Numbered from the stretch's first letter, positions 1-10,195 are shown. The stretch is 64,000 bases of DNA from Paenibacillus sp. 19GGS1-52 (GCF_022369515.1 NZ_CP059724.1:5208001-5272000); one strand, 5' to 3'. Program-made: numbers and translations. The notes: a model not told the origin generated them from the letters alone.

Positions 1-142
1 AGCCTAGCTGTGAAGCCGCCTGAATGACCCGCTCTCTGGTGGTTTCGTTGACTCCGTCTTTGCCGGACAGCGATTTAGAGACAACAAACTTGGACACGCC
101 GAGATGATCGGCTATTTTTTGCATCGTAACCTTTTTAGCCAT
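1..142 (-). CDS. LacI-family transcriptional regulator, N-terminal part, cut by window edge
   Basis: Reading leftward from an ATG at 142, the translation begins MAKKVTMQKIADHLGVSK and continues with VSKSLSGKDGVNETTRERV. This is the LacI/GalR helix-turn-helix followed by the hinge-proximal region. A GGAGGT ribosome site lies at 151-156. Only about 47 codons are inside the window, so the sugar-binding domain is not visible. It lies 52 bp downstream of the sugar-binding lipoprotein on the same strand and probably belongs to that sugar-uptake locus. The ligand cannot be told from this part. Confidence 0.85.
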   Translation of the reverse strand, partial: MAKKVTMQKIADHLGVSKFVVSKSLSGKDGVNETTRERVIQAASQLG

Positions 143-194
143 ATGTAATTACCTCCAAAATTCTCTTGAATTCTATATCTCAGAGCGTAGATGA

Positions 195-1484
195 TTACTG
201 CAGCTCCACCCGCGCTTCCTTCCACTTCGCATTCAATTCGTCAAAAGATTTCTGCAAATCCGGTGCAGCAATGAGCTCCTGAATATAATCTCCCGACCAA
301 AAGGATAGCTTCGCTCGGTTCGCCATTTCGATGAAAGCATCACTCTGCACGGTAGCCTCAACTAGTTTAGGCTGATAGGACATGAACTCGCGGTATTGCG
401 GCAAAGAGGGCTCAGCTGAACTGTCTGCAGGCAGAAAACCCCAATCTGCTATATATGAGGTCTCTTTCACAAAAAAATTCAGCCAGGCCATAGAAAGCTC
501 CTTGTTCTTACTGTACTTGCTGACTCCGATGAACCAATCCGGATTGAGTGAGACATAATGTGTACTGCTGTTATCATAAGGAAAAGGGAAGAAACCAATA
601 TCGTCCGGTGAAGCCCCCGCGTCAAACTCCTGGCGGATCGTCCAATTTCCTTGCAAATACATGCCCACCTCGCCTTTGGCCAGCTTGGTCTTGGAGATCT
701 CCCAATTGTTCGAGAATAGCTGATCCTCCACGTAGCCTTTTGCTATCATTGTTCTGGCAATGGAAAGTGATTTTCCCCACTCATTGTCTAGTTGCCAAGG
801 ATTATCCTGGCCTACCATATTATTGAGATACTCGGCGTTCCCGGTCATATAGTTAACCAGATTATTGCCCCATTCCCGCAGTGGCCAGACGGCTCCATAA
901 TTCATATACAGCGGCGTTATTCCGGCCTGCTTCAGCTTAGCGCAAGCTTCATAGAATTCATCAAGCGTTCTAGGGATTTCGAGAATGCCTGCTTGTTCGA
1001 ACGCCCGTTTGTTGTAGACAATGCCACTAGTAGTAGTTCCTGTAGACAGCCCATACCTTTTACCGCCGTATGTAGCAAATGTAGTAAAGCGTTCATGGGC
1101 AGACGTAGCTTCATCCAGCGGCTCGAAGAAATAATCCAATTCCTTCGCTGGCAGATTAACAGGCAGCAGCAGTACATCACCGGCATCTCTTGTGGACAGG
1201 CGTACCAGAATATCTGTTGCGTAATTGGAGAGGCCTTCAAACTCCACGTTGGCTTGCGGATATTTTTGTTTGAACTGGTCCACATAGCCCTGAAAGGTTC
1301 CATTCTCAATCAGATCGATCCGGTTCGTCAGCATGACTATATCGCCCGTCAGACTGGATGTTCCTTCGTCTACGGTTGGAGACGGTGTAGATGCTACCTG
1401 TTTGGCATTCTGGCTATCACAGCCTGTCGCCAGCAGGAAGAGCAGCACTAGCACTGTAGTACAACGTATTCTTATCCCCTTCAA
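195..1484 (-). CDS. ABC transporter extracellular sugar-binding lipoprotein
   Basis: A 429-residue family 1 extracellular solute-binding protein. It starts at a TTG (1484) with GAGGGG nine bases upstream. The N-terminus has a basic start, a hydrophobic core and a lipobox LATGC near residue 22, so the mature protein should be tethered outside the membrane. Inside are typical features such as VGMYLQGNWTIRQEF and a YGLSTGTTTSGIVYNKRAFE stretch of the ligand cleft. No permeases are next to it in the window. It follows a YesM-type kinase by 32 bp, an arrangement known for carbohydrate sensing and uptake. The substrate is unknown. Confidence 0.85.
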   Translation of the reverse strand: MKGIRIRCTTVLVLLFLLATGCDSQNAKQVASTPSPTVDEGTSSLTGDIVMLTNRIDLIENGTFQGYVDQFKQKYPQANVEFEGLSNYATDILVRLSTRDAGDVLLLPVNLPAKELDYFFEPLDEATSAHERFTTFATYGGKRYGLSTGTTTSGIVYNKRAFEQAGILEIPRTLDEFYEACAKLKQAGITPLYMNYGAVWPLREWGNNLVNYMTGNAEYLNNMVGQDNPWQLDNEWGKSLSIARTMIAKGYVEDQLFSNNWEISKTKLAKGEVGMYLQGNWTIRQEFDAGASPDDIGFFPFPYDNSSTHYVSLNPDWFIGVSKYSKNKELSMAWLNFFVKETSYIADWGFLPADSSAEPSLPQYREFMSYQPKLVEATVQSDAFIEMANRAKLSFWSGDYIQELIAAPDLQKSFDELNAKWKEARVELQ

Positions 1485-1516
1485 GTGGACAATCCCCTCT
1501 CATTCTCTGACTCTTT

Positions 1517-3390
1517 TCATCCCAACATAGGTTCCGTTTCCAGCAGCGGTAGAGACAGGATAACATCTGTACCGTTTCCAGGTTCGCTGTATACCTTAAT
1601 GCCATATGCCGCTCCATAATGAAGCCGTACACGCTGATGCACATTTTTCATGCCGATTCCCCCGATGATACTTTTCTTCGGTGGGCTTTCCTTCTCCATA
1701 GCGGTATTAAGCTTGTCCAAGGTAGCCGCATCCATACCGCATCCATCGTCTCGGATATGAAAAAACAACATATTCTCTGTATACTCACATTTGATGCTTA
1801 GATGCATCTGCAACTTGCTGTCATCCAGACCATGGTATGCGGCATTCTCAATAATGGGTTGAAAGACCAGCTTAATAATAGAATAATTGTCGAGCTCCTT
1901 CGGAACATCGATCTGCAGCAGGAATCGGTTAGGGTAACGGCAGTTAAGCAGTTCCACATAATTGCGTACATAACCGAGTTCCTGCTTCATCGTTGTTCTG
2001 CTAGTTACATCGCTTGTGCTATAACGAAGCAGCTTGCCAAGAATAGAGATCATATCAGCGGCTTCGATATCATCATTGAGTTCAGCAGTCATCCGGATCG
2101 ATTCCAGGGTGTTATAGATAAAATGTGGATTGATCTGACTCTGCAGCGCCTGCAGCTCTGCTTCCTTCTTCTGCTCTTCAATCTGATAAATATCCTGAAT
2201 CAGTTGCCTGATGCGGGCCAGCATTCGATTGAACTGATGCCCTAATAGGCCGATTTCGTCCCGCCGTTGGACTCTAAACGTCACATCAAGGTCACCACCC
2301 TGCACCTTTTTCATCAGCTGAATCATTTGTGTGAGAGGTTTGGTCAAGGCAAAGGATAGGATAATCGAGATCATAAGCGCCAACACAATAATACTCAACG
2401 TAGCAGCAAGCGTTACATTGCGGGTTACCTTCACGTCCCGAGTCAGTTCATCAACCGGGATGGAGATGATCACCTTCCAGTTGGTTTTGGTCGAACTAGA
2501 ATATATATTTAGCCGTTCTTCGTTGTTCACAGTATCGTAGAAGCTTCCGGCAATTCCCGCGGCCTTCTGAAATAGCTCAGAATGAGAAATATCCGTAGTG
2601 AGCAGCGATTTATCACTGTCATAGACCACTTTGCCTTTCTCATCAACAATCAGCGATTTGCCGTGGGTTACGTTATCCAGCTCGGTGACCTGGTTCTCCA
2701 TGTTGCTAATATTGGCTTCCACTGCGATCAGTCCAATTGGATTCCACAGTCCATCAACAATTTTACGAACTACGGTAAACGCATAACGGGTACTCTGTAG
2801 ATTACTCGTATACGCCTGAGTACCGAACAACAGTGCTTCTCCATTGGAATCTTTGGTCTGCTCACTCCAGAACTTATAGCTCTCTTTCAGATCAAGGCGT
2901 ACCCCCCATCCTTGGCCGAATAATATCCATTGCCATACCCATCAAAAATGTAAACCGAGTTCGCACCGCTCTTGATATTGTTAATAAAAGAGATATTCCC
3001 TTCGATTCCTCGCTGGATGGACAGCAGTAAATCGAAATCACTTGGAGACAACGAGGCGCTGCCTTCACTTCCATCCATCACACTTTTTTGCTCATAGTAG
3101 TGGTTCGAACGGATTAGATTCTGCTTAATATCATTTACATAGGCTGGCATTGATGAAATACGCTTCATATCCTCAATATAATCATCTATCCCATCCATCA
3201 TTTGATCGATTAATTTCTCCGAGTAAGCAATGGTATTCCCTTGGATAGACCCCGAATAACTTTTGTAGGTGATTACACTTATGAAGGAAAGCGGGAGTGT
3301 AATAATAATTAAAAAAACGAGGAGTAGCTTGCGTTCCATGCTCATGTCCGCAATTATGGACCACCAGCTGAAATTACGTTTAACTTTCAT
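1517..3390 (-). pseudogene. YesM-type sensor histidine kinase, broken by a one-base frameshift
   Basis: Two open frames make one protein of this family. The first (3390 to 2887) has an N-terminal membrane segment and the start of an extracellular sensor domain, and ends ...SAKDGGYALI. The second (from about 2907 to 1517) carries the rest of the sensor, a second membrane segment, HAMP, the His_kinase region with ALQSQINPHFIYNTLESIR, and a HATPase domain (DDGCGMD, GGIGMKN). Adding one G to the six-G run at 2902-2907 joins them into about 624 residues, normal for YesM. The start at 3390 has GGAG upstream. No YesN response regulator is adjacent. It may be a true mutation, a sequencing error in the homopolymer, or a switching tract. 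Confidence 0.85.
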
Positions 3391-3488
3391 TGGATCTTTC
3401 TCCTCAAGGCAATTTTACCTAACTTGTTATCAAATCATAACAAATACCTAACAAAATTATTATACGGGGTAGTGCTTCATTACACAAC

Positions 3489-3525
3489 AATAAACCGCTT
3501 CTTCACGAGGAAGAAGCGGTTTATT
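3489..3525 (-). terminator. Hairpin terminator after the chemoreceptor gene
   Basis: Near-perfect inverted repeat with arms AATAAACCGCTTCTT and AAGAAGCGGTTTATT around a short loop. It lies between the chemoreceptor stop (3563) and the kinase start (3390). It has A/T tails on both sides and could act in either direction, but only minus-strand transcription is expected here. Confidence 0.75.
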
Positions 3526-3562
3526 GGGCACAACTAGCTAACAATAACTCCCGTTAGTTATA

Positions 3563-5839
3563 TTAAATAGTGAACAGTGATAGCTTGTCTTTCAATTGAC
3601 TAGAAGCACTCTCAAGCTTGCCGGACAATGAAACGAGATGATCACTCACATTTTGTTGCTCGTTGCTGAGTGAAGCCACCTCTTCCGACGTCGCCGATGA
3701 TTGCTGAGCTACCGCACTGACATTACCCATTGCTTCAGATAATATACCCTGCGAATGATTCAGGCTGCCAATCGCTGTTGTCACTGACTCCAGACTCGTA
3801 ATGAAATCATTCATCTGCCCTTTTACGGATATAAAGATATCACTAGTACTCTTAACAGAGCTGATCTGCTGTTTAAAGAGCGGTGCGACCTCTGACAACG
3901 CGGCTACGGTAAGGTTCATTTCCTCCATAATTTTATCTGTAATACCAGCGACAAGCGCAATAGACTGTTTGGACTGATCAGCCAGCTGCCGGACTTCGCC
4001 TGCAACCACCATAAAGCCCCGTCCTGCTTCGCCTGCTCTTGCAGCTTCTATTGTCGCATTCAGTGATAAAATATTGGTCTGCTGCGTGATGTTCTTCATA
4101 ACATCCAGCACCTTGATGACCGAGAAGACCGTTTCCTTCAGATTATTAACCCGCTCTACAAGAGCACCCGTCATTTCTCCGGTACGGCCTGTCTGATCGA
4201 GCAGCACTTCCAGCTGTAATGCTCCCTGTCCACTGGCTTCTCCTACGCTACGTGCAGCTTCGTCCATCTCTGCGTTAGCAGAAATCACAGTTTGCATTTG
4301 AGTTCCGATCAGATCTGTTAGATCGCTGCCACGTTCAGCCTCAAGTGCCAAACTGCCTGCTCCATTGGCAATCTCTTCCGTTGCTGAAGCAATTTCCCGC
4401 GCGGATATCGCTGTCTTGCGTGAAGCATCGCCAAGTTCGCCTGCGGTCTCAAGCACTTCGCGGGCGGTTTCCGTCGTCTGTGATACAAGTTCTGTAATAC
4501 GTCCCATCATAATATTAAATGAAGCGGATAATTGGCCTATTTCATCAGAGGATGTATATTCCGTGCGTACGCTTAGATCGCCCTTTGCACCCTCAACCAT
4601 CAAATCCTTTAGACGGGCCAATGGACGTGCGATCATGCGTACCATCCAGATTCCAATCAGAACAGCCAACAGCGCAGCTGCGCCAGCGGCAATAAAGGTT
4701 GTCATCAGAATCGGTGCTGCTGCCTTCACGAGTTGATCCGTAGGAACTACACCTGCCAGCTTCCAATCGGCTTTCTGCATCGGATTAAACACGGCCAGTA
4801 GAGCTTTCCCATCAACATCCGTTGTCTCTTGGCTGTTGCTGTTAGCCTTGCTATCCTTAATGAAACCATATACCGATGGTTTACCATCCGATTCGGGAGC
4901 ATTAGAGGCTACTACCGTTCCATCTGCTGTGACCAGCTGAATATGGGAACCATCTCCCAGCTTGACGCTTGTGAAGGCATCCTCCAGCACTTTATTCTTC
5001 ATCTCAAGCAGCACCACATAACCTGTGTTTTCTCCGAGATTCTTGAGCGAGCGCACCATGGCAACGTTCTTCTCACTATTGCCTTGAACGGCTGTCGAGA
5101 ACCAATAGTTCAGGGCACTTTTCGCTTCTTCTGAATAATAAGGTTGATAATCTTTTGTATTTGCCACTACCTGTTTATACCAAGCCTGATCTCTTATGCC
5201 ATCCAGTTCAAGAGTAGAGCTGCCACTTGTAATAATATCCAAGTCAGGGCTTTCAGGCACTAGTGTAATGCTAACTATATTAGAGTCCGCTGTTGTCTGG
5301 CTGGTAAGCTTCTTGCTGATTGCGTCCGTAGCTACAAATTTATCGTAATTGCTTGTTGCTGCCTTCAACTCTGACAGTTGCCCTTGCACCTGTGGATCGA
5401 AGAACATCTGCAGTGCCAGATTCTCATACTGCTTAAGCATAATATCCAGCTTCTCAGAGGTCTGAATAATGGTCTGGCGGTTAGCCTCTGATACATTATC
5501 CTTGATCGTATTCTTTGCTTTCGTGTAAGACAAGACGCCAAGCGCCATTACTACGATAACGATTGAGCATAAAAAGATCAGAAAAAGCTTCACTCCAACC
5601 GATTTCACTGGATTGACTTTCTTCATCTGCCCTACCGAGCCACGAAGCGTATTTTTATAGTCTATCTGTGATATCTTTCGAAACCCCTTTTTCAACTTAT
5701 CATTGTTTACTGTAGGCACTTTGCCCTTAGAGTTAGTCTCTGTTTCCTGTACTATCGCCGACTTCTCATTTTTCTTAATCACGCTAATCCTTCTTTCTTT
5801 CTTCTCTTCCTTCTTACTCTCCTGTCTAGGAGTCGCCAT
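3563..5839 (-). CDS. Methyl-accepting chemotaxis protein with extracellular sensor domain
   Basis: A transmembrane chemoreceptor of 758 residues from the preferred ATG at 5839 (AGGTG upstream). A long charged cytoplasmic leader of about 80 residues is followed by a first membrane segment (LFLIFLCSIVIVVMALGV), an extracellular dCache-like sensor of about 270 residues, and a second membrane segment. A HAMP domain and a signalling domain follow, with the conserved hairpin tip and VVAGEVRQLADQSKQSIA. It should relay ligand binding to CheA/CheW. The long Lys/Glu-rich N-terminal leader before TM1 is unusual for this family. It is a single gene with its own terminator; the ligand is unknown. Confidence 0.93.
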   Translation of the reverse strand: MATPRQESKKEEKKERRISVIKKNEKSAIVQETETNSKGKVPTVNNDKLKKGFRKISQIDYKNTLRGSVGQMKKVNPVKSVGVKLFLIFLCSIVIVVMALGVLSYTKAKNTIKDNVSEANRQTIIQTSEKLDIMLKQYENLALQMFFDPQVQGQLSELKAATSNYDKFVATDAISKKLTSQTTADSNIVSITLVPESPDLDIITSGSSTLELDGIRDQAWYKQVVANTKDYQPYYSEEAKSALNYWFSTAVQGNSEKNVAMVRSLKNLGENTGYVVLLEMKNKVLEDAFTSVKLGDGSHIQLVTADGTVVASNAPESDGKPSVYGFIKDSKANSNSQETTDVDGKALLAVFNPMQKADWKLAGVVPTDQLVKAAAPILMTTFIAAGAAALLAVLIGIWMVRMIARPLARLKDLMVEGAKGDLSVRTEYTSSDEIGQLSASFNIMMGRITELVSQTTETAREVLETAGELGDASRKTAISAREIASATEEIANGAGSLALEAERGSDLTDLIGTQMQTVISANAEMDEAARSVGEASGQGALQLEVLLDQTGRTGEMTGALVERVNNLKETVFSVIKVLDVMKNITQQTNILSLNATIEAARAGEAGRGFMVVAGEVRQLADQSKQSIALVAGITDKIMEEMNLTVAALSEVAPLFKQQISSVKSTSDIFISVKGQMNDFITSLESVTTAIGSLNHSQGILSEAMGNVSAVAQQSSATSEEVASLSNEQQNVSDHLVSLSGKLESASSQLKDKLSLFTI

Positions 5840-6029
5840 TAAGATCACCTGCCAGTTAGTTTAGAGGATGTATGTAAGCGTTAACTAGAATATATATCGG
5901 TTTATAAGCTCTTTTATCTTAGATATTTGAAGAATTTTATGTGATTTTTTATATCTATTAACTTTTTTAAATAATTCTCCAAGAAAATAGAGAGATTCTT
6001 TTTATTAAAAAGAACCTCCCTGAAGATGA

Positions 6030-7367
6030 TTAAGAAGACTTCCTCTTCCGCATCATATCAAAATATGCAACTGGCTGATCCACTTTCAGTCGTACACGCT
6101 GCAACGGATGACGTGCGGCATCAAGCACATTGCCTTCCTCATCCCACAGTTCTCCCACCGTCTGTTTGAACAGTGTATTATTCGGGCCAAAGAACTCCAC
6201 CTGTTGTCCCGGCTTGAAGTTATTGCGCTGCTGAATCAGTGCTGTACCGCTGTCCGCATCATACTCTAAGACCAATCCTGCAAAATCAAATGGAGTCGCC
6301 TTTTCTTCAGGCTCATAAATATGATCCTCATGATCCGGTGTGTCATAGAAAAAACCTGTATTCAGCGGACGGTTCGCCGCCTTATTGAGCTCATCCAGCC
6401 ATTCCTGTTTCAGTTCATAGCCCTCAGGGTCTGCCATATAGGCGTCAATAGCCTTACGGTATGCATTGACGACCGTAGCCACATAATGAATGGATTTCAT
6501 CCGGCCCTCAATCTTGAAGCTGTCAATCCCTGCTTCGATCAGCTCAGGGATGCTTTCGAGCATACACAGATCCTTAGATCCCATTGAAAAAGGATTATCC
6601 TCAGGTTGATGCAGCGGCAGTTGAGTCACACCTGGCTGCAAAGGCTCTGGAGATTGCAGCGCCTCGGCCTGCTCTTCCTCCGACACCCATGGACCTTCAG
6701 GACGCGCATCCTCGAACAGGTCATATTTCCAGCGGCAGGATTGACAGCAGCCTCCGCGATTGGAATCGCGGTCTGTGAAGTGATTGGACAGCGTGCAGCG
6801 TCCAGAATAAGAGGAACACATCGCGCCATGAATGAAGCTTTCGATTTCGATATCGACATGCTTTTTAATCTCAGCGATTTCTTCCAGACTAGTCTCCCGA
6901 CCCAACACTACACGTGGCAAACCTTCTTCCTTCCAGAAGGCTACAGCCTGCCAGTTCAAGGTGGACTGTTGGGTGCTGAGATGCACCTCCAGCCCCGGTA
7001 CCAGGCGACGCGCTGTATCCACAATAACAGGATCTGCCACAATAATAGCAGCGATGCCGACTTCATATAAGTTACGCAGGTATTCTTCAATCCCGGCGAT
7101 ATCTTCATTGTGAGCATAAATGTTCGTTGCAACAAATACCTTGGCACCATATTTCTTGGCGAATTCCACGCCTTCACGCATTTCCTCGAAGCTGAAATTG
7201 TCTGCTCCTGAACGCAGGCCGTATTTCTGACCTCCGATATAAACTGCGTCCGCGCCATAATGCACAGCGAATTTCAACTTCTCCAAATTACCTGCCGGAG
7301 CGAGGAGCTCCGGTTTGTCCAGACGGTAACGTTTGCCCTTATGCTGCGGCTTTGTCATGGTTCCCAT
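6030..7367 (-). CDS. yrrO: U32 family protein, TrhP2/YrrO-like (tRNA U34 hydroxylation)
   Basis: A peptidase-U32-family protein of 445 residues. The start at ATG 7367 is chosen because GGGGAG lies seven bases upstream and a longer frame would overlap the upstream gene. The signature IESFIHGAMCSSYSGRC and the following GGCCQSCRW supply the conserved cysteines of the family. In Bacillus subtilis the pair YrrN-YrrO (TrhP1-TrhP2) is required for 5-hydroxyuridine at tRNA position 34; gene order here matches that locus. An insertion of about 40 residues rich in Glu/Pro sits after the Cys cluster. It is the last gene of the alaS-to-U32 block. The role is inferred from homology and order. Confidence 0.9.
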   Translation of the reverse strand: MGTMTKPQHKGKRYRLDKPELLAPAGNLEKLKFAVHYGADAVYIGGQKYGLRSGADNFSFEEMREGVEFAKKYGAKVFVATNIYAHNEDIAGIEEYLRNLYEVGIAAIIVADPVIVDTARRLVPGLEVHLSTQQSTLNWQAVAFWKEEGLPRVVLGRETSLEEIAEIKKHVDIEIESFIHGAMCSSYSGRCTLSNHFTDRDSNRGGCCQSCRWKYDLFEDARPEGPWVSEEEQAEALQSPEPLQPGVTQLPLHQPEDNPFSMGSKDLCMLESIPELIEAGIDSFKIEGRMKSIHYVATVVNAYRKAIDAYMADPEGYELKQEWLDELNKAANRPLNTGFFYDTPDHEDHIYEPEEKATPFDFAGLVLEYDADSGTALIQQRNNFKPGQQVEFFGPNNTLFKQTVGELWDEEGNVLDAARHPLQRVRLKVDQPVAYFDMMRKRKSS

Positions 7368-7386
7368 TCCTGTTCTCCCCTTCCAA

Positions 7387-8319
7387 TTAAAATACTTGTT
7401 CTTTATAAAAGAATCCGAACGAAAGCTCCCGCTCCGGGTCCTGCAAACCTTTAATTCCGTCAAGCCACTCCTCCTGGAAAGCATAACTTTCCGGATCAGC
7501 AGCATAAAGATCAATGGCTTTACGGTATGCCTTTACAACCGCTGCATTGTAGGCTATCGGCTTCAACAAACCTTCTATTTTGAGACTCTGCACACCAGCC
7601 TCCATCAGTATATGAAGATCCTCCAAAATACAAATATCGTCAGAGCTCATAATATGTGTACCATTCTCATCCTCATAGATCGGGAACTTCTCATCCTGGC
7701 GTTCGGCTTCTATCAGAAAGAGACCCCGATCCTTGCCAAGGCTCCCCCCATCACTAGGGCGGCCTTGATGGGACATATAGCTCTGTACAAGCTTGCGCTT
7801 GGAATGGTAAATGTTCGTCATTCCGTGCACTTGAACCTGCGCCTCCACTTCCAGCAGCGGCACCATTTCCGTCATTTCCTCCATGTTCAGCTCACGGGCC
7901 AGTACGACCCGCGAAGCGCCCTTACGGCCCCAATAGTTAGCAGTGGCATAATTGGTGGAGGTCATTTCAGCATTCCAATGCAGCTTCAGGCCTGGCGCTT
8001 CCTGCTTCACGGCTGCCAGCACGGCGGGATCACCGAATTCAACACCGTCGATCCCAAGCTCTCCAATTGCCGATACATAGATCGGAAGCTCGTCCAGCAG
8101 ACGGTTAGGCATCAGTCCTCCCAGACTGGAGTATACTTTGCAGCCCTGTGCATGTGCCATGTCTATCACTGCCGCTGTATCCTCCAGCGAGAAATGACCA
8201 GCCAATCTCATCCCGAAACGGTCATCCCCGATTAGCAGAGCATCCGCTCCAGCATTCAGTAATATAGCCGCCTCTTCCAAGGAAGCCGCCGTCGCCAACA
8301 GCTCCGGTTTCTTAATCAT
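7387..8319 (-). CDS. yrrN: U32 family protein, TrhP1/YrrN-like
   Basis: A 310-residue U32-family protein (MIKKPELLATAASLEEAAIL) encoded 19 bp upstream of its larger partner. It has the TIM-barrel-like ALLIGDDRFGMR beginning but lacks the cysteine cluster; the corresponding region reads VQVHGMTNIYHSKRK. That fits the non-cysteine subunit of a two-protein U32 system. In Bacillus subtilis yrrM separates mltG (yrrL) from yrrN; here no yrrM is found and mltG directly precedes. The two proteins probably act together in tRNA modification. Confidence 0.88.
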   Translation of the reverse strand: MIKKPELLATAASLEEAAILLNAGADALLIGDDRFGMRLAGHFSLEDTAAVIDMAHAQGCKVYSSLGGLMPNRLLDELPIYVSAIGELGIDGVEFGDPAVLAAVKQEAPGLKLHWNAEMTSTNYATANYWGRKGASRVVLARELNMEEMTEMVPLLEVEAQVQVHGMTNIYHSKRKLVQSYMSHQGRPSDGGSLGKDRGLFLIEAERQDEKFPIYEDENGTHIMSSDDICILEDLHILMEAGVQSLKIEGLLKPIAYNAAVVKAYRKAIDLYAADPESYAFQEEWLDGIKGLQDPERELSFGFFYKEQVF

Positions 8320-8348
8320 TTGTAAGCACCACTCTTTATTTTAATAGT

Positions 8349-9398
8349 TTATTGCGCGGATTGTTTGCTTTTTTCAATATTGGCTAAATGTTCCTTGTAA
8401 GTCTTGGCAAATAGATGGCCCTGAGTGCCGTCCTTTTTAGTAACATAGTAGAAATAGTCCGAAGTCTTAGGCTCTAAAGCTGCCTGTATAGATGCCAGTC
8501 CTGGATTGCTGATCGGTCCCGGAGGAAGACCAGCATACTTATACGTATTATAAGGGTTGTCGACTTTCAAATCCTTGTTGTACAATCTTGCCTTTTGCTT
8601 GTCCAGTAAATATTGAACGGTCGCATCAATCTCCAGCTTCTGTCCCTCTTTCAGCCTGTTATAGATAATACCAGCTACAAGCGGGCGCTCAGAGTCCACA
8701 ACTACCTCCCGCTCCACAAGCGAAGCCACCGTCAAAAGCTCATGTAGAGATATTCCCCGTTCCTTCAGCTTCTGGCGCCAGTCTGGAATCATATCCAGCT
8801 TCTTCGTTAGCTGCTCAAGCATAGCCTCCACAATCTCCTGCGGAGTACTGTCCTTAGCCAATTCATAGGTTTCCGGGAACAAGTATCCTTCAAGGCGGTG
8901 CCGAAGCTTCTGATCCTGCGGAATACCCAGAACATCGGCTTCTGTTAGTCCTGTACCTGAATTTAGGAGTCCCAGAAAAACAGCCTCATCCTGGTTCCAG
9001 GCAGTTGCAAGCTTGGCCGCAACCTGTTCAGCCGTATACCCTTCAGGAATCGTGAAGTTGACCATTTCCGTCTTCACAACATCGCCCTGATTCAGCCTGG
9101 TAATGAGATCGTCATAGGTGTCACCTGGACTGGCCGTATAGGTACCTGCCTTGAACAACGAACCTTCCTTACTCCATTTCAAATAACCTTTAAAAAAAAG
9201 ACTCTTACGAATGATGCCATTATGCTCAAGCAGGTCAGCAATTTCCGCGCTTCCCATACCCTTCTCTATCGTAAAGGTAACGGCTGGTCCTGCAGGCTCA
9301 ACCGGCTGCATACCATTCCAGATGTACCATGCCCCACCTCCTCCTGCTACTACCAGCAAAAGAATAAGAATAAGCACAGTGCGAATAACGGATTTCAA
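8349..9398 (-). CDS. mltG: Endolytic murein transglycosylase MltG
   Basis: A 349-residue YceG/MltG-family membrane enzyme that cuts nascent glycan strands near division and elongation sites. It starts at TTG 9398 with GAGGAG upstream. An N-terminal membrane helix (TVLILILLLVVAGGGGAWYI) anchors a LysM-like region and the catalytic domain. The family's catalytic glutamate is in LLTVASLVERE, and the C-terminal NPYNTYKYAGLPPGPISNPG motif is conserved. Position between DUF1292 and U32 genes equals yrrL in Bacillus. Confidence 0.95.
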   Translation of the reverse strand: MKSVIRTVLILILLLVVAGGGGAWYIWNGMQPVEPAGPAVTFTIEKGMGSAEIADLLEHNGIIRKSLFFKGYLKWSKEGSLFKAGTYTASPGDTYDDLITRLNQGDVVKTEMVNFTIPEGYTAEQVAAKLATAWNQDEAVFLGLLNSGTGLTEADVLGIPQDQKLRHRLEGYLFPETYELAKDSTPQEIVEAMLEQLTKKLDMIPDWRQKLKERGISLHELLTVASLVEREVVVDSERPLVAGIIYNRLKEGQKLEIDATVQYLLDKQKARLYNKDLKVDNPYNTYKYAGLPPGPISNPGLASIQAALEPKTSDYFYYVTKKDGTQGHLFAKTYKEHLANIEKSKQSAQ

Positions 9399-9575
9399 GT
9401 GTGTCTCCTCACTTTCCGAAACTAAAGTATAAAATTGAATTGTCTTAAATTCAACATATATTTCATGGGAAGGTTATAATGAAGCCTACAAGCTCCTATA
9501 TATCCAGCAAAAAGAGAGCGGAATTCTCCGCTCTCTTCCGCGCTAGACATAAATGTAAGATACATGTGGTTTTAT

Positions 9576-9881
9576 TTACGCGTCATCGCCGGGAAAAGTC
9601 AGCTCATCGTACAGCTCCGAGATGTCTTCCCACTCTTCATCGTCCTCGATACTTTCGAGCTCCGGCAATCCATCAGGAGAGAAGACAATATGCATAATCT
9701 CATCTTCTATATCTTTTCCGGGGCTTCCCAGTACCGCATAACCACGATCACCGATCTCAAATTCTGCGATAATATTGTAAACGGAAGATTCGCCCTGCTC
9801 ATCTTCCAGTTCTACTGTTTCTCCATAAGTTTCTTTGAGCTTGGACGACCATACCACTTGATCAGCAGAAAATTCAGTCAT
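9576..9881 (-). CDS. DUF1292 protein, second of a tandem pair
   Basis: A 101-residue acidic protein (start MTEFSADQVVW) of the YrzB/DUF1292 type, with the core VYNIIAEFEIGDRGYAVL and a very acidic tail. The ATG at 9881 overlaps the stop of the preceding gene in an ATGACTGA arrangement, which suggests translational coupling; a longer frame starting at 9896 is possible. Function unknown. Having two DUF1292 genes in a row is more than the single yrzB of Bacillus subtilis. Confidence 0.88.
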   Translation of the reverse strand: MTEFSADQVVWSSKLKETYGETVELEDEQGESSVYNIIAEFEIGDRGYAVLGSPGKDIEDEIMHIVFSPDGLPELESIEDDEEWEDISELYDELTFPGDDA

Positions 9882-10182
9882 TATCCTCTTCTCCATCCAG
9901 CTCGTCTACCAGTGTGTTGAACGTCTCTTCGACGATCGCCCACTCCTCGTCGTTATCGATCATAAACAGCTGCAGATCGTCACCTTCTTCCTCATAACGG
10001 AACGCATAAACCTCATCCGTTTCCTCGTCTTCGGAATCCAGTGGAACCACCATCATATATTTGGCATCCGAACCATCAACCTCAAATTTCATGATGACTT
10101 CGAATTCCTCTTCATTACCATCCTCATCAGGAATATAGATGATCTCCGGTTCTTCCTCTTGGCCAATCTGCTCGTTTGTCAT
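9874..10182 (-). CDS. yrzB: DUF1292 protein, YrzB-like, first of a tandem pair
   Basis: A 102-residue, strongly acidic protein (MTNEQIGQEEEPEIIYIPDE) with the DUF1292 core FEVIMKFEVDGSDAKYMMVV. The ATG at 10182 is preferred because GGTGAGGGG lies nine bases upstream; the longer frame to 10215 would run into ruvX. The position, after ruvX and before mltG, equals yrzB. The function of the family is not known. Confidence 0.9.
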   Translation of the reverse strand: MTNEQIGQEEEPEIIYIPDEDGNEEEFEVIMKFEVDGSDAKYMMVVPLDSEDEETDEVYAFRYEEEGDDLQLFMIDNDEEWAIVEETFNTLVDELDGEEDND

Positions 10183-10195
10183 ATCCGCGCACCCC

